Assembly: GCF_047496725.1 (NCBI RefSeq)
Contig: NC_132984.1
Span: forward strand, 1,375,001 to 1,439,000
DNA: 64,000 nucleotides
Reading direction: 5' to 3'
From: Anoplolepis gracilipes
Lineage: Eukaryota; Arthropoda; Insecta; Hymenoptera; Formicidae
This document shows, piece after piece, positions 1 through 13,105 of the stretch. A model generated the notes under the pieces. It did no database searches. It was not told the DNA's origin and worked only from the letters and a program-made list of their open reading frames with translations. Position 1 is the first letter of the stretch; each line of letters opens with the position of its first letter. The position numbers and the translations under genes were made by a program.

Positions 1-94
1 TAATATATATATATACATATGTATTTATTTATGTATATATATATATGGATACAAATAATATATGTTCGCATATGTGTATGTGTGTGTAAGTCAG

Positions 95-123
95 AGAGGG
101 AGAGAGAGAGAGAGAGAGAGAGA
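95..123 (+). repeat. GA microsatellite
   Basis: Dinucleotide GA run flanked on the left by TA-rich and TG-rich DNA (1-90). The rest of 1-1380 holds T-rich, GC-rich and AT-rich intronic sequence without a supported gene. Confidence 0.9.
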
Positions 124-1381
124 AGCGTATACACGAATCTCTCTGTACAATGCGGCAGCAATGCACCGCGTTCCAGACCGATCCTCCCCATACTTCCCCT
201 CCTTCCACCCCTCCCCCCGTCGCGTATCCCCGGCCGCGGCTGTTCTGCCCGCGAAAATTAATAAAGATACAATTAATAAAAATTACATATTTTTCATCCA
301 TCGGAGTCGGTAGAGGGTGGTCGGGGAATTGGAGGGAGGGAACACCACCGCGTGTGCGCCCCTTCGATCTTTTTTTCCTCTTCGTTTTTGTGCTCCTTCC
401 CCTTTTTCCTATCCTCCCGTCTCGATCCGCGCGTTTTCCTTTTTTTGTTTTTTATTTTATTTTATTTTATTTTACTTTTCTTTCTTTTTTTTTTTTTTTG
501 CAGCACCGGAACGAACGAGGCGAGCTTTCTTGCTATTTAAAGGCGGCCGCGAGCGATATTGTAGCTACAGCCTCGGGAAATATGGGCGAATTTGGTTATT
601 AGGTGGCCGCCCCGGCAATTTTCATGGGCCATTCCGCTGCGGTTTTCTTCCTTCCTTTTTTTTCCGTGTCACTACGAGAGTAAGACAGAGGCACATCGAT
701 TTCATAGTACTCCTTTGTATCTTTATGTAATGTACCACGTACGACTTGATTCGACATTACTTGCATTCATGCTATTTATTTGCGTTATTTTTTTTATTCC
801 GCGTCATCTTTCACTATTATTTTGCACATAATTTTTCATGTGATTTTTATCGTTTATTACATTTATATATTTAAACTCATATTAAAATTGAATTTTGCCA
901 CGAAATATTATATTATTAGATAATAGCACGTAAAAGAAATTAATAAAACTCTTTATCGAACCTAACGTCAAGAAAATACTTGTAATAAAAATTGATGAAA
1001 TTTTTTAAATCGTAATTAAATTAAAAAATTATATTATAAAAAATCTATTATAATATAAAAGAGGAATGCGCCACAATATTTAACCGCAAGATATTTTTCA
1101 CAACTAAAAATATATATAAGTCTAGTATAATGCATTGAACTAATTACACAAAATCACGAAAGTTCTGCAATTATTCCTAATTGTTTTCAACCAATTTTGC
1201 GTTGAAAAATATCTGTTGGTATCTTCACATATTTGTAGCTTAACGTTATATCTAAATTTTCTCACGGGAGAATCACGCGGGGGCGAGGCGGGGAGAGGGG
1301 GGGGGGAATAAATTTCGGGCAAAGCCACAACAGATCGGTTAATTCTCGTAAACAAAAACACGAGCTTGCGCCTTTTACAAA

Positions 1382-1392
1382 AGAGGAAGAGA

Positions 1393-1451
<59 letters not shown>

Positions 1452-1533
1452 TGAGAGAGAGAGAGGATCATGTAACTGTGCGTAAAAGGAGAAGAAGACG
1501 GCGAAAAAAATAAAATAAAATAAAATAAAATAA
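1382..1533 (+). repeat. GA microsatellite followed by TAAAA pentanucleotide repeat
   Basis: Nearly pure GA over 1382-1466, then a short unique stretch and TAAAA units at 1511-1533. These repeats create a long spurious minus-strand frame. Confidence 0.9.
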
Positions 1534-2079
1534 TAAAGAGCGAATCAGTAATGTCGGCACACTCATACACATCCTCGGCGAAAAAAGCGGTGCGGGTGCA
1601 TACTGCAAACCCTGGAAACTCACCACCCCCCTCTGTTCCTTCCACCCTCTCTCCCCCCCCCCCTCCCGCTTTCCTCACCATGAGGGCGGTGAAAAATTTA
1701 ATTACAAAAAAGTTTTGGCATTCCGTCAGTTTGGTTTTAGTCGCGATATATCGTTCAGAATTTCGCCTCTCTCTTTCTCCCTCCCTCTTTCTCCTTCCGT
1801 TTCTATCTTCCGCCCCGTTTCCACTCTTGGCTATCTCATCTCTCGTCGTTCTACCCTCTCTCTCTTTCTTTCCTCTCAAGGGTGGCAATACCCCCCTCCC
1901 CTCCCCCCCCCCCGCGCGCGCGTATCTGCGGTTTATTCGAGCCCGCCTCGAACCGCACACCGCTCTTTCCCCCTTCGGCTCTCCTCCGTTACCGCGTCCC
2001 CGTTGGCCGCCCACGCTTTTTATAAAGCGCCGTTATATAATATTTTATTAATAATGCGATCGAGAGTCCACGGGAATAC

Positions 2080-2114
<35 letters not shown>

Positions 2115-2118
2115 GCCG
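2080..2118 (+). repeat. CCG trinucleotide repeat
   Basis: About 12 uninterrupted CCG units in a GC-rich pocket. A poly(A) run follows at 2399-2426 and ACGA units at 2715-2735. Confidence 0.9.
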
Positions 2119-3842
2119 TTGCCAGAGTTTCGAAGGCTGCGGTGGCGAACGACGGTGCATCTCGAACCTGAGAGTATCAGCGTCAATAACCGGAAATATT
2201 TCGCGAGAACCCGGCCATCGTCGCATTTTTTTCTTTCTTTCAGTTTGCGTCTTTATCAAGGCAGAAAGTAGACTTATTTGCCAATTATCATCGAATGGAT
2301 TAAATCGTGCGCATGTATCTTAACTTGAAATGCTTGAGAAACGCTATGTTTTTATATTGTAAGAATTAATGACAGTTCGTTTTTCTATTTGTATTTTAGA
2401 AAAAAAAAAAAAAAAAAAAAAAAAAAGATTCAACGCCTAATCTAAATTTGATTTTTTTCTTTTGTAATTGATCCGCCCCCCAGGGTTCCCGTGGATTATT
2501 CCTTTGAATCCTCGACGGCTTAACATTAGAAGGATCGGAAGCGAATTAGGTTTTAGGCATTTCTCGCACCTAATTAACATTCCGATCGGCGACATGTGCT
2601 GTCCCGAAAAAGGGCCGGTCTCTCGAGAAGCTTTTTCCGCGAGGCTTTGACTCGGGGTTATCCCCGGGAATTATTTGCGCCGCTGCGTCGTTCGATAGCT
2701 CTCGAAGAAGAGCTAACGAACGAACGAACGAACGAGAGAACGAAACGAGAGAACGAACGGAACGGACGACCGGAGCCGAAAAGTCAAATAAGCAAAAAAT
2801 GAAAGCCGGACTCGATCGATCGATAGCGCGCGCGGGGCTATACATTGATAGCCGCGGGGTATACGAAACGACTCGAAGGGGTGAAGGGAGAAGGGGTGAG
2901 CGAGGGGGAGAAGCGGATGACGGAGCGGCACAACGGGGGGATTGGACGGAACCGACCGAGAGTCCGACGACGCGCAATTCTTTTTTTTTTTTTTCTTCTT
3001 TTTTTTCTCTTTTCGAGAAGGATGAAATAACTGGTCAATTAGCAATCTTATTGAAAATTTGTCAAGTTTTGCGGGACCTCCGATAGGAGATCTTTCTCAG
3101 GGAGTGGAAAAAAGATTATTTTCTTGCCCACAGCCCCGTGGGCCTTTTCTTCACTTCAATTATCCTCCCATCTATCCCATACTTTTTGGTAACAAAATTT
3201 ACGATTCTTTCCGTGTTGTAATATAATTACTCTGGCTCACGTGTTCAAGATATATTGAAATTAATTGCTTCTATATACTTAATTGTGATTGTAATTTATT
3301 TATAATTTTTAAAATATTTAAATAGAAAAAGAGAGGAAGGAAGATAGAAGACGTATCTGAATCTATAAAAAAAATTTATTTTTAAATTTATTATTCATAT
3401 TTATACTTGATTATAATGACAATATATCTTCGAAAATTTAAGGATATTTTAAATGATGTCATGCTAAATTGTTTTGTAAAGACTATTTTTAAAATTTTCT
3501 TCAAGACATCTTTACTTGCATGAGACACTTTTTGAATATAAAACTGACACAAAAATCGCGTAGGAGAATATTAAGTTAGACACGATTACCGTCGACGGTT
3601 GGCCGCCTCAAGGTCCTGCCAAATTATAGCAATAACAATCGTACGACAATATCGTATCTTTCAACCCTCTCTCCTTTTCCCTCTATATGAATCCAATTTT
3701 CTGTCAGCGCAATTTCCAGCCGCGGGAACGGCGAGTTCCGGAAATAATTGTATTACTCTGTGGCACGACAGAAGTTAGAATTTAAACCACAAGGTCGCCG
3801 CTCACATCTCTCGAATTGTGTTTGCGGACGACACACTCCGGT

Positions 3843-3846
<4 letters not shown>

Positions 3847-3873
<27 letters not shown>

Positions 3874-3891
3874 GAGTAATCGATTTATCTT

Positions 3892-3960
<69 letters not shown>
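3847..3960. repeat. Facing GA and CT repeats
   Basis: A GA run (3847-3873) is followed after 17 bases by a CT run (3891-3960), so the two can pair as an inverted repeat. Confidence 0.9.
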
Positions 3961-3961
<1 letters not shown>

Positions 3962-5244
3962 TGTGTACGTGTCTTTTCTCTATCTCTTCCTCTCGGTAGG
4001 CCGCAAGAAAGCTCTCAGACAACCAAAATTTCGTTATCCAGCGGTTCTCGGACTCTTCGCGATGACGCTTCATTGATGCAAAACGCCAATACTTGACGAG
4101 TTCAAATATGTTTTCGTAAAAATGCTCCTGTTCTTTCAATTTTATTTACATTTTTCCAATATGTAAGATAAATAAGAATTTATGCAATATAGAATGTACA
4201 CATACATATGTAATAATGTACATATAAGAAAAAAAAATATACATACATATATGTAAAGTATTTTAGAGTTAAAAAGAGATGTGTATTAAGGTCAAATTTA
4301 TTTCAAATTTATATTATATAATTTTCGTCCTTTTATTTGTTTATTATAAAATTTATTTTTTTTTTTTTTAATCTCATAAAAATTAAAATTTTTTAAAATT
4401 ATACCAATCGAAGAATAAGACATAAAATTGGCTTCAAAGGAAAAATCATAGAAAGCTATATTTTTCTAACAATAAGTAAATTATTGTATTAATTGCGTTG
4501 TAAATCTCACATAATGGTGTTTTAGCATGACAATACACCGACTCTTTAAAATTGAGGGCTCGTCAAGATCACTCGTTAACGTTAGTTTAGATTTAACGTC
4601 ATAATTATCTATTCTTTGAATCCTTTGTATCATTATTTTCTTTTGCCTTGGAGCGTAGTCAGGGATCGACGTATTGTAGGCCGTTGTAGAATATATTTTT
4701 TGACGAGTTTTCTAAAAAGTGCGAGAAAGACCGGAAAGGTCCAATGCAAGTGTTCGAAGAATGACAAGGAGAAGGGGAAAAGGGTACGCGGAGTAAATGC
4801 GAAGGAAATAAAAAGAAAGAGTTCAAAATAACGGTAAAGGAGGATGGAAGTAAAAGGTAGGGTAGACGAGAAAGAAGGCGAGACTGACGGATAAGAAGGG
4901 AAGGAGAGACGGAGAACGGAAACGAAAGGGGAGTAAAAAGCTAGTGAAGGGACGAGTAGAACGAAGAAGTGAAAAGGGGGATGTGCGAGATGGGATGAAA
5001 GAGAGAAACGAGGAGGCTAGACAGACAGACAGAGGAAGACAACAGGGACAGAAAACGGAAGGGCGAGGGAAGCGAAGCACGCAGATAGGAGGGATGGGGC
5101 GGCGAGGGGAAGAGCGATCGGCGAACGGAAGAAGGAAAGGGAAACGGAGAAAGAGGGAGAGAGGGCGGACGGTCTGCTAGCGTGAGGGAGTCAGTCGAAG
5201 GGTGTAGATGCGATGGAGAAAGAGGGCAGAAGGAAGGAAAGAGG

Positions 5245-5396
5245 GGTAGGTAGGTAGGTAGGTAGGTAGGTAGGTAGGTTGGTAGGTAGGTAGGTAGGTA
5301 GATAGGTAGGTAGGTAGGTAGGTAGGTAGGTAGATAGGTAGGTAGGTAGGTAGGTACGTACGTAGATAGAGGATAAGAGAGAGAGAGAGAGAGAGA

Positions 5397-5456
<60 letters not shown>
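5245..5456 (+). repeat. TAGG tetranucleotide array plus GA repeat
   Basis: TAGG units with a few TTGG and TAGA variants over 5245-5366, then a GA run over 5376-5456. The strand is purine-rich over more than 600 bases upstream too (4740-5240), giving strong strand asymmetry. Not telomeric: insect telomeres are TTAGG pentamers. Confidence 0.92.
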
Positions 5457-5458
<2 letters not shown>

Positions 5459-5469
5459 CTGTATAGATA

Positions 5470-6125
5470 TGTAGAGAGAAGGCGAAGAGGATGAGGAGGA
5501 GGAAGGAGGGGACGCAAAGATTGGTGGTCTCCCTCTCGGCGACCACCCTCGACCGACCGTTCTCCATCCCTTCTCTCCCCCCTTCCTCCTCCGATCCGGC
5601 CGCTCGCCTCTCTCTACCCACCCCACGGCGAACCCGCGAACTGAGGACAAAAATCAATATGAACGTGTAGCCATTTCTCTTTAATCTGCCGCTTACTGGC
5701 TAGGAACCGAACCGAACTGCGTCGAACCAGAACCGGACTGGTCGGCGGCGGCCTCTTTCCGAGCTGGGCCGGCGCGCGCGAGCGGAGGGAACGGTGTGGT
5801 GGATCCCTTCCTTTCTCTTCTCCTCCTCTTCCCCCCCCTCCCTCCCTCCCGCCCGCCCGCCTTACCGCCACCGCCGCCCGACGTTTTCGAGGCTATCGAA
5901 ATTAGTACCTACCCGTCATCGGCTACGAAATGCGAGGAATTTTCGATACGAGTCCCCGGCCTAACCCTCCGCGACCACTCTCCCACTCACCCCCGTTCAT
6001 CCTCCGTCCGCCCCTTGCTTTCCCGCCAATTCTCCTGCAGTCACCTCGACCAACTTTTTCGTATTCCCCTACGCACACGTGGGAAACAGGAGGATGATAA
6101 CACGGACGTGGATCTGGGGTGATTG
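5470..6125. other. GC-rich intronic block, no supported gene
   Basis: CpG-containing sequence with degenerate repeats of CCGAAC/CCGGAC type around 5705-5740 and C-rich runs at 5830-5870. Several frames are open, none with a recognisable domain. Possibly an enhancer or an unannotated promoter. Confidence 0.3.
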
Positions 6126-7656
6126 AACCTTCTCGTATTTCTAGACAATACGACACTTTTCGGGGACATTACACATTTTTTTGACATTTCGAAGATTTCT
6201 ACGAATTTGCTATCAAATTTTTCACCTGTGAAAAATGCAGAGTTTCGAATAAATTTTCAGACGGAAAGAAAATGCACGATTGATTATAAGAGTATATTAA
6301 ATTTTTTACTCTCGATGTAAAAATGTTTTGTTCGAGATATGTTGCGTGTGCGGAGCTGTATATTAATTTTACAAAGAAATTTCATTCTTTCCGTATTTAG
6401 GATGGGCCGACTAAGCGTTCTTAATTTTTATTTAATTAGCGTGATGCTTTGCGCGCCTATCGCCTTTGTTATGAGGGACCGTCCTGAGAAATTTTTTGTT
6501 TTCTATTTATTTTTATCTCGACAACACAATAATTTATTTTAATAAATACACGCGAGCGAAGCGGCATGTGAACGATGATAATGCATTTGTATTCAAGCGC
6601 AGGCGTCGCGGATTAAAATTTTGAATTTCACTTTACTCTATAATTTCTAAAAGCCTGTGCTATGATATTTTCGTCGAAAGAAATCTCGGCTTCGATTTAA
6701 TCAAGAAATTTATAATTGAGATATTATTAGACAATTCGAGGACATTTGTATTAATTACATATTCATTGCGCAGTATAATTAAAATTATGATTAAAAATTT
6801 TGGATATATTAATTGCTCTATATTAATTAAACGAATTGAACGATAATCTTTTTCTCCCCGTCTGGAAGTAAAAATATACAGAGATAGATAAATTGATAGA
6901 TTATTATTTCGACATTTGAATTTTTCCAAGGACTCTTTCTTCGAAACTTTCGACCTGTGCTTTGCCAGCCGATGATCTCGCGATTCAGAAAAAGAATCGC
7001 AATTGCGTCGTAAAGCGTCACGACTCGATACTCAACAGGCTCGTGAAATCAGCAATTCGGAGGAGCGGCTTTACGATTGGCACAAACGAGCCGGCACAAT
7101 TCTATTCGCGCGTTCTATTTGATCGTCGCGCCGGCGGTTTCCGAATCGCGCAAAGTGACAGATTACTATTTACGTTTTCACGTGTCACATCAACTCTTTA
7201 GCTTCAAAATATAATGGTACATGAAAAAGATTTAAGGGTTTGGCACATTTTTATCCTAAGATATCCACATCCAAGATCATTTCGAAGAAAGCAAAGTACA
7301 TTATTTTTTTATTTAGAATTAAAACCTAATTAAGATAATCATGGAAAAATATAGAAGCTAATAAATTCTATAAATATCCTATTAAATATTATAATATATT
7401 CTAAGAAAAATTCTAACAAATATACTCATTTCTTGCTTTAATGCCGATTTAAAAATACGAAAAGTACGCGTGACTGTCGCCGATCCAATGCATCGGATCG
7501 ATGGAAGTCAAATGCTTCCCATCTCAACTTTGCATCATTTTTCGCGCGGTCGCGATGTTTCGTGCAAAAATACCATCTCGTCGATTAATTATCCCGCGTA
7601 TTTGCGCGGCCGTGGTTTTTTACAAATTTATCCGGCGAATCGGCTCGTTAAGGATG

Positions 7657-7659
<3 letters not shown>

Positions 7660-7689
<30 letters not shown>
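7660..7689 (+). repeat. CA microsatellite
   Basis: About 15 CA units within a GC-richer stretch (7450-7930) that otherwise has no supported gene. Confidence 0.9.
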
Positions 7690-7927
7690 CGCGCAACTTT
7701 TAATTTCTCCCGCGACTTTAACGCATTTTTCATCGCGGGGCCGGGCGCTAGTTATCGCGCGGTTTTTTCCTTTAACGATCGCGGCGCGAAAGATTTATTT
7801 CGCGGAGGGGGGTGGAGGAGGGTGAAGGGGAGGCCGTTCACCGCTGCAATATTCAAAGCTCGCCCGCCACAGTTTTCGTGATCGCGCGAGATTACGTGGA
7901 CACATCGTGGATCGCGCACCACGAGCG

Positions 7928-7948
7928 ACATATAGATTATTGATCAGG
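7928..7948 (+). repeat. 21-bp direct repeat, copy 1 (ATTGATC core)
   Basis: Identical to 8670-8690; both contain TATAGATTATTGATCAGG followed by one variable base and AAT. The core ATTGAT (reverse ATCAAT) resembles Onecut recognition sequences, and both copies lie in the onecut intron. Flanks are not otherwise similar, so this is not a longer duplicated block. Confidence 0.8.
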
Positions 7949-7996
7949 TAATGGGGGGTATTTTTGGAGAACCTAACTATTTTAGAGAGATCACGC

Positions 7997-7997
<1 letters not shown>

Positions 7998-8045
<48 letters not shown>

Positions 8046-8050
8046 TCTCC
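7998..8050 (+). repeat. CT microsatellite
   Basis: Nearly pure CT run beginning 50 bases after the first copy of the 21-bp direct repeat. A T run follows at 8270-8296. Confidence 0.9.
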
Positions 8051-8163
8051 GTTTGTTTTTTTTCGAAAAATCGTGCACACCGTGTATCGTCATATCATAT
8101 GTGACAATGGAAAATTCACGCGACCCACTTTGTCGCGCGTGTTGATCGCCCCGTCCGATATCA

Positions 8164-8240
8164 TATATAAAAATCTCGCTGCCTTGAAAGATTCACTACC
8201 GCGGTCTTTCACAACGGATAGGAAATAAACATGTCCTCGG
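8164..8240 (+). promoter_or_regulatory. Candidate TATA/initiator core promoter
   Basis: TATATAA at 8164-8170 is followed 31 bases later by an initiator-like TTCACT (A at 8195), the canonical spacing. An ATG at 8231 follows but runs into CT and T repeats, so no protein is proposed. It may drive a noncoding RNA inside the onecut intron, or be chance in AT-rich DNA. Confidence 0.22.
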
Positions 8241-8265
8241 TTGTTGTTTCAATTTTTTTCTCTCT

Positions 8266-8301
<36 letters not shown>

Positions 8302-8460
8302 CAAACAACTTATTATTTTTTCAAAATCCTTTCACGAATCCACAGATCTTCGGAGGCTAGAGATTATACAAGCCGGGAGATTACAATAATTTTTTTTTAT
8401 ACCATATCTACTTTTTCTTTTTCTATAGAGCACTCACGCTTAAGAGACCGTTTTTCGGGG

Positions 8461-8860
8461 GAGGGGGGGAGGGGAAATATGAACGTTCAACTCATAGCCG
8501 TGGCCGCTTTCTCGCCGGGGCAGGCTGCTGGGCTGGACCGGATCTCGAGATTTATACGTTCACGATACGCAGCTGTGCGATGCTCAGAACACGGGGAGCT
8601 TACGCCGAGCTTCGTGCTTGCTGCGCGGGTTACGCGGACAGCAGCTCGCCCTACGGTGCCGTCGGTACTACATATAGATTATTGATCAGGCAATAACTCA
8701 AGGACTAGTTGGGGTGCATATTACCGGCGAGGTGGAATGGGACGGGGGAGGGTGGGAGGGGGCGGGCGGGGGGAGGGAGACAAGAGGTGGAAGCGCAACG
8801 CTTCGATGTTGCCGTATATGCGACGGTTATGCTAATTAAAAGCAGCCTTTCGGCTGCTGG
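8461..8860. promoter_or_regulatory. GC-rich intronic island with hairpin
   Basis: Non-repetitive GC-rich DNA in the onecut intron. On the minus strand it has a TATA-like ACGTATAAATC (8558-8548). Near its right end are G-rich runs (8745-8782) and a perfect hairpin AGCAGCC-TTTC-GGCTGCT at 8841-8858, preceded by a homeobox-type TAATTA. Plus-strand frames here show no recognisable protein. Best guess is an enhancer or promoter of a noncoding RNA. Confidence 0.3.
8670..8690 (+). repeat. 21-bp direct repeat, copy 2 (ATTGATC core)
   Basis: Second exact copy, 742 bases from the first, at the right end of a GC-rich non-repetitive island (8461-8700). Conservation of 21 identical bases with unrelated flanks suggests a functional site or a short insertion signature. 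Confidence 0.8.
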
Positions 8861-11445
8861 AAATGGCCGCGACTAGAACCCGGGGATCATTACGAACACA
8901 TGCGGCTGTGTGTTTTGGAAATTAGATCGGCCGAAAGTGGAAGAAGTGTGTCATGTTTCTCTCGCGAAAGTAAAACTCGCTCGCGAAATAAATGTATACT
9001 AATAATTGTACGTGTTTATAAATTTCGAACAAATTAGATCGGCAGCCAGTCATTATATTATAAGATGGGATTTAAGAAAATTTTGATATGCCAGAAATAA
9101 TATTATAATTCTGAGTGAGCGATTGTTCAATATTTTAATGTTTTGCAAATTCAAATGGACACTTTATCTTTTTTTTATTTTTCTTTCTTGTTATATTTAA
9201 AGAAGATCTAGATGTCTCGTGATTATCTTGATATATAATTTAGAGAGAAGAATTTCCAAAGAGAAAGAGAGTGTAATCGGATTTTAATAATATTTTTTCT
9301 CATTTTTTTTTTTTTTGCTTTATTTGCGCGTGCATTATTGATTAACGTTGACTGTTGATTCGAATTTATTAATTGAACTTTAAAATTGACGTTTAAAATA
9401 TCAGAAACGTGATACTCTTTCTCTGTCAGCCGCGAAACGCGTCATACAAGACGATCAAATGATGAATGACTTACGAGGCTATGAATTAGAATTGTATGAT
9501 GTTTCTTCAATTTTGAAATCGGCTGCCAATATCGGCGAACAGTGATCCTATCGACAGGACGTTTGCGAATAAATCCCTATCGAGAAGGGAATTAATATCT
9601 GTCGAGCGTTCTACTTTACCAAAACTGGGCCAAAACAGATCCTGCAACGAGTCATAAAATAGTGATCTCCTCTTTATTTAAAATAGACTGCATTATAATT
9701 TCACATGCATTATAGTAGAAACTATTTTGTTTCTTGTAAGAAACTAGATTGAAAATTTTTTTTTTTTTTTTTTTTTTTATTAAAAGTAAATTCAAAAAAC
9801 GATGATGTGTATTTTTATATATATATTATTTTTTCATTTTTTAAAAATATTTCTTCCCAGAGTAAATTTTATTCCATAAAATTAATATAACGTACAAGGA
9901 TAGACTCTTTATACGTATTTGAAGTCGCGTGCAGAGAATTAAATATTAAGCATTACCATATTTGCGCCTCTTTATTTCTCTCTCTCTCTCCCCCCTTCTC
10001 TCTTTCTCTCTTTTTCTCGTTAGCAATGAAAAATAACTCGTCTAAGGACGCGCACGCGGCGGATTTCCATTATTAATGAGATTACGTAAGTCTGTTATCC
10101 AACGTAAAATTATTAAGCGAAATATGTCTTGATTATGTAAGGGGCCATAACGCGTACACGGTGCGGGCAGGGGCAAGGATTATCATGGTTTAATATGAGT
10201 TTAAGCAAACGCGTAACGCTCCTAAGATTTCGCGTTTATTGCCGGAGCAAGCTTTTTTCTCCTTAAATGTTTTAGTAGCTCGCGAAATATCGAATATTAA
10301 TAATTGATCGGCGATTGAAATTTGATTTCTTTTGCGTACGATTTATCCATCGAATCCCGAATGCTCGGTGCTGTCAAAGGGGTGAGGGAGGTGGCGACGG
10401 GGGAGGCGGGGGAGGGAGAAGGTGACTCGATCGGGCGTTTTGCCGTCCGCGAAAGCACCGATACTTATTGTGTGATCCGCGAGAGAGCTTACTTCACCAA
10501 GACTTAAAGTGCACCCGCCGACGATTTCCACTTTGCAAAGCAATGCATCCGCCGCGGCCAATCGATAAGCCGCCACTTCGCGATAAGACGAAGTACAGGC
10601 GGCTGAGACTTGAGGCGGGTGAGCGTCGGGAAACTGTACGACGTACCGAGTGAGTCAAAAAAATACAAATGCGGCAAAGACTCTCTTCGTTATTTTTAAT
10701 AATTCGATTTCTTTTTTTTTTTTTTTTTTTTTTTAAGGAAAAAAAAATAATATAATCTCAAACAGAAATGTGGAAGATTAAAATTATCGATAAATTTTAA
10801 TTATCTATTTGGTAGATAATTTAGGGAATTAAGTAGAATCGATATTTAAGAACGTTTTTGTGTCAATTTTGAAGCTCTGACAAATTTGGAGAAGAAAAAT
10901 CCGGAAAGAGTCCAAAGATTTCTCAGAGTAAAACTTTTTCTTCGGACTTGCACAGGCATTTGCAATTCCCATCCCTTTAAAATTTAAAAAAGTCCCAAAG
11001 GTTTGAAGAATTCAACAATCTTAGCATAAACAGTTTAGAATTGAAACGTTTAAATAAGCGGGAATTTCAGAATCCTGCTTTCAGAGCCTGGAGAACTGTT
11101 TTGGTACGTTGCATATATTTCTTGAGTACCCTGTAAACGTATCTGTCAGTGAAGAAGCTTGCGAATATATAGGCGCAATTTTATAAACTTAAAGCATATT
11201 CCTGGAGCGCGGACGAACCACTAGAAGACTAAGAGGATTCTCTTCTCCGAAAAAAGCAGACTAGCGAATGGACGAGGAGTGACAACAGAGATAAGCAGGC
11301 GAGAGGAGCAGGCGAATAAGAGGAAAAAGCAAGGAGGGAGTGCGGGGGATGATGTCCGAGTTGTGAGCGACAAGAGCCTTTCTTCCTTTACCGTGGCATT
11401 TTCCATAAGTGGATCGTTACGTCGATCCTCCGAGCACATTGAAAG

Positions 11446-11448
11446 AGA

Positions 11449-11488
<40 letters not shown>
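11446..11488 (+). repeat. GA microsatellite
   Basis: GA run downstream of a purine-rich 11220-11440 stretch. A CG/TG dinucleotide run (11780-11809) follows in AT-rich DNA. Confidence 0.9.
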
Positions 11489-11492
<4 letters not shown>

Positions 11493-12300
11493 AATAGGAG
11501 AAGATTCAAAGAGGAATTGATGCACGCAGCGTTCGCGAAGGGGAAGAAAAAAAAGGAGGAATAACTCCTAATAAAAATACACGAACGTGGGTTACGTCAG
11601 ATACGTGCAGAGAGCTTGAAATAATATGTTACCCTTTAGCGGATTAGGACACCTTTGCGAAAAAGAGTTTGTGTTGAATGATGTATCTGAAAAAATATTC
11701 TGGGCGGTCCATAGGACGGCAGAATAAAAAAAGAGAGCAAAATAATTAAAGATATTTTTAAAAAAATAAAATAATTTTTGCGCGCGCGCGTGTGTGTGTG
11801 TGTGTGTGTATAATATATAAAAAATTTCAAAAAATAATATTATTTAATATATTTGATTTTTATAATAATTTATTAAGAACATATTTTAATAAATGAAATA
11901 AAAAATTTTATTTAATACAACAAAATTTTCAAGCGAATAATATTTATTTTGATATATATATTTGATATATTAAAAAATAAAAAAGTTGTTTACATTTTTT
12001 ATTAAATTTAAAATTTATGTACACTTACACGTAATTGAATGAAAATAATTAAATTACGCGCTAGATTTTAGCTGTAAAGAGAACTAATGGAATTCTTATA
12101 GAAAATCTTGCCAGAATGCGTGTCCAGCAGAATTTATCCATCCATTTTCGGCAACGCCGCGGGCGAGGACAATTAATCGTCACAAGTTAACAGCTTCTCT
12201 GGCTTCACGCACATTTACGTAAATTAATCACGGCAATAACACGGCGCGAATATGATTTTCGCGAGGCGTACCAGGGTCGACCAGGATCGCCAATGATCAT

Positions 12301-12328
12301 CGAGGACACGCGATACACAACGTCCTCG
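12301..12328. repeat. Inverted repeat CGAGGAC / GTCCTCG
   Basis: Seven-base perfect arms with a 14-base loop inside a GC-rich intronic island (about 12060-12540) otherwise without a recognised gene. The island also carries the ATGATCAT palindrome at 12293-12300 and may be a regulatory element. Confidence 0.5.
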
Positions 12329-13035
12329 CCGATAGCTCGGATTTCGTCGATATAAGACGCGCTCGCTCAAGTTGCACAACCTCCTCCCTCTCTGGGGAAA
12401 ACTGCCAAGAAGGTGGAGGAATATCGCCGATGATTCATGAGGTCGTCATCGCGTGACCGAGTGACACGCTCGTGCGCAACTTGATGCTCCGAAGAATTAG
12501 ATCCTAAAATCGGCCCTTTTATTTCGCGAATTAGCATAAGTGATTCATCATTGGTGTAGAATAACTAACGTACCAAACGGAATGCTCGATGAAATTTTTT
12601 TTTTTCTTTTTTTAAGAAGGAAAGATATAAAATGTCAAAGCTGAACATTTTCGAGAAAGTTTAGAGTTTTAGAGATTCTAAACATTTTTATTTCAAACAA
12701 CTTTAAGATCCCACAAAAATTGCAACGTTTGAATATCTCAAGAGCCAAACGTTATATTTTGAAGTTTACAAATTCTGAACCAAATTTCAGAATTGAAGAA
12801 TATGAGAGATCAAAATAAATAGTGAATATTCCAATATCTTTTTTTTTTTTCTTCTTGTTGTTTGTAAATGATAATTTCCGAACAAACATCTCTCTTCGAA
12901 AAGAGGAACCACGCGCGTCAAAGGCGGAAACGGGACATTTAATTCACAGGTGGAAGTGTATGAGAACGTTACCGAAATGCGACTTGTGTATTTCTATATA
13001 AACTGTCTGTGTGTGTGTATGTTTATATACAATAT

Positions 13036-13036
<1 letters not shown>

Positions 13037-13100
<64 letters not shown>
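13037..13100 (+). repeat. Compound CA-TA microsatellite
   Basis: CA units to about 13073, changing directly to TA units to 13100. Confidence 0.9.

Positions 13101-13105
<5 letters not shown>

Noticed and set aside
1262..2014. 250-codon minus-strand open frame
   Set aside because: Driven by CT/GA repeats and poly-Arg/Glu purine-rich sequence.
5245..5366. Interstitial telomere repeat
   Set aside because: The unit is the tetramer TAGG, not the insect TTAGG pentamer.
4941..5657. 238-codon minus-strand open frame with YLPT repeats
   Set aside because: Translation of the TAGG and GA arrays.
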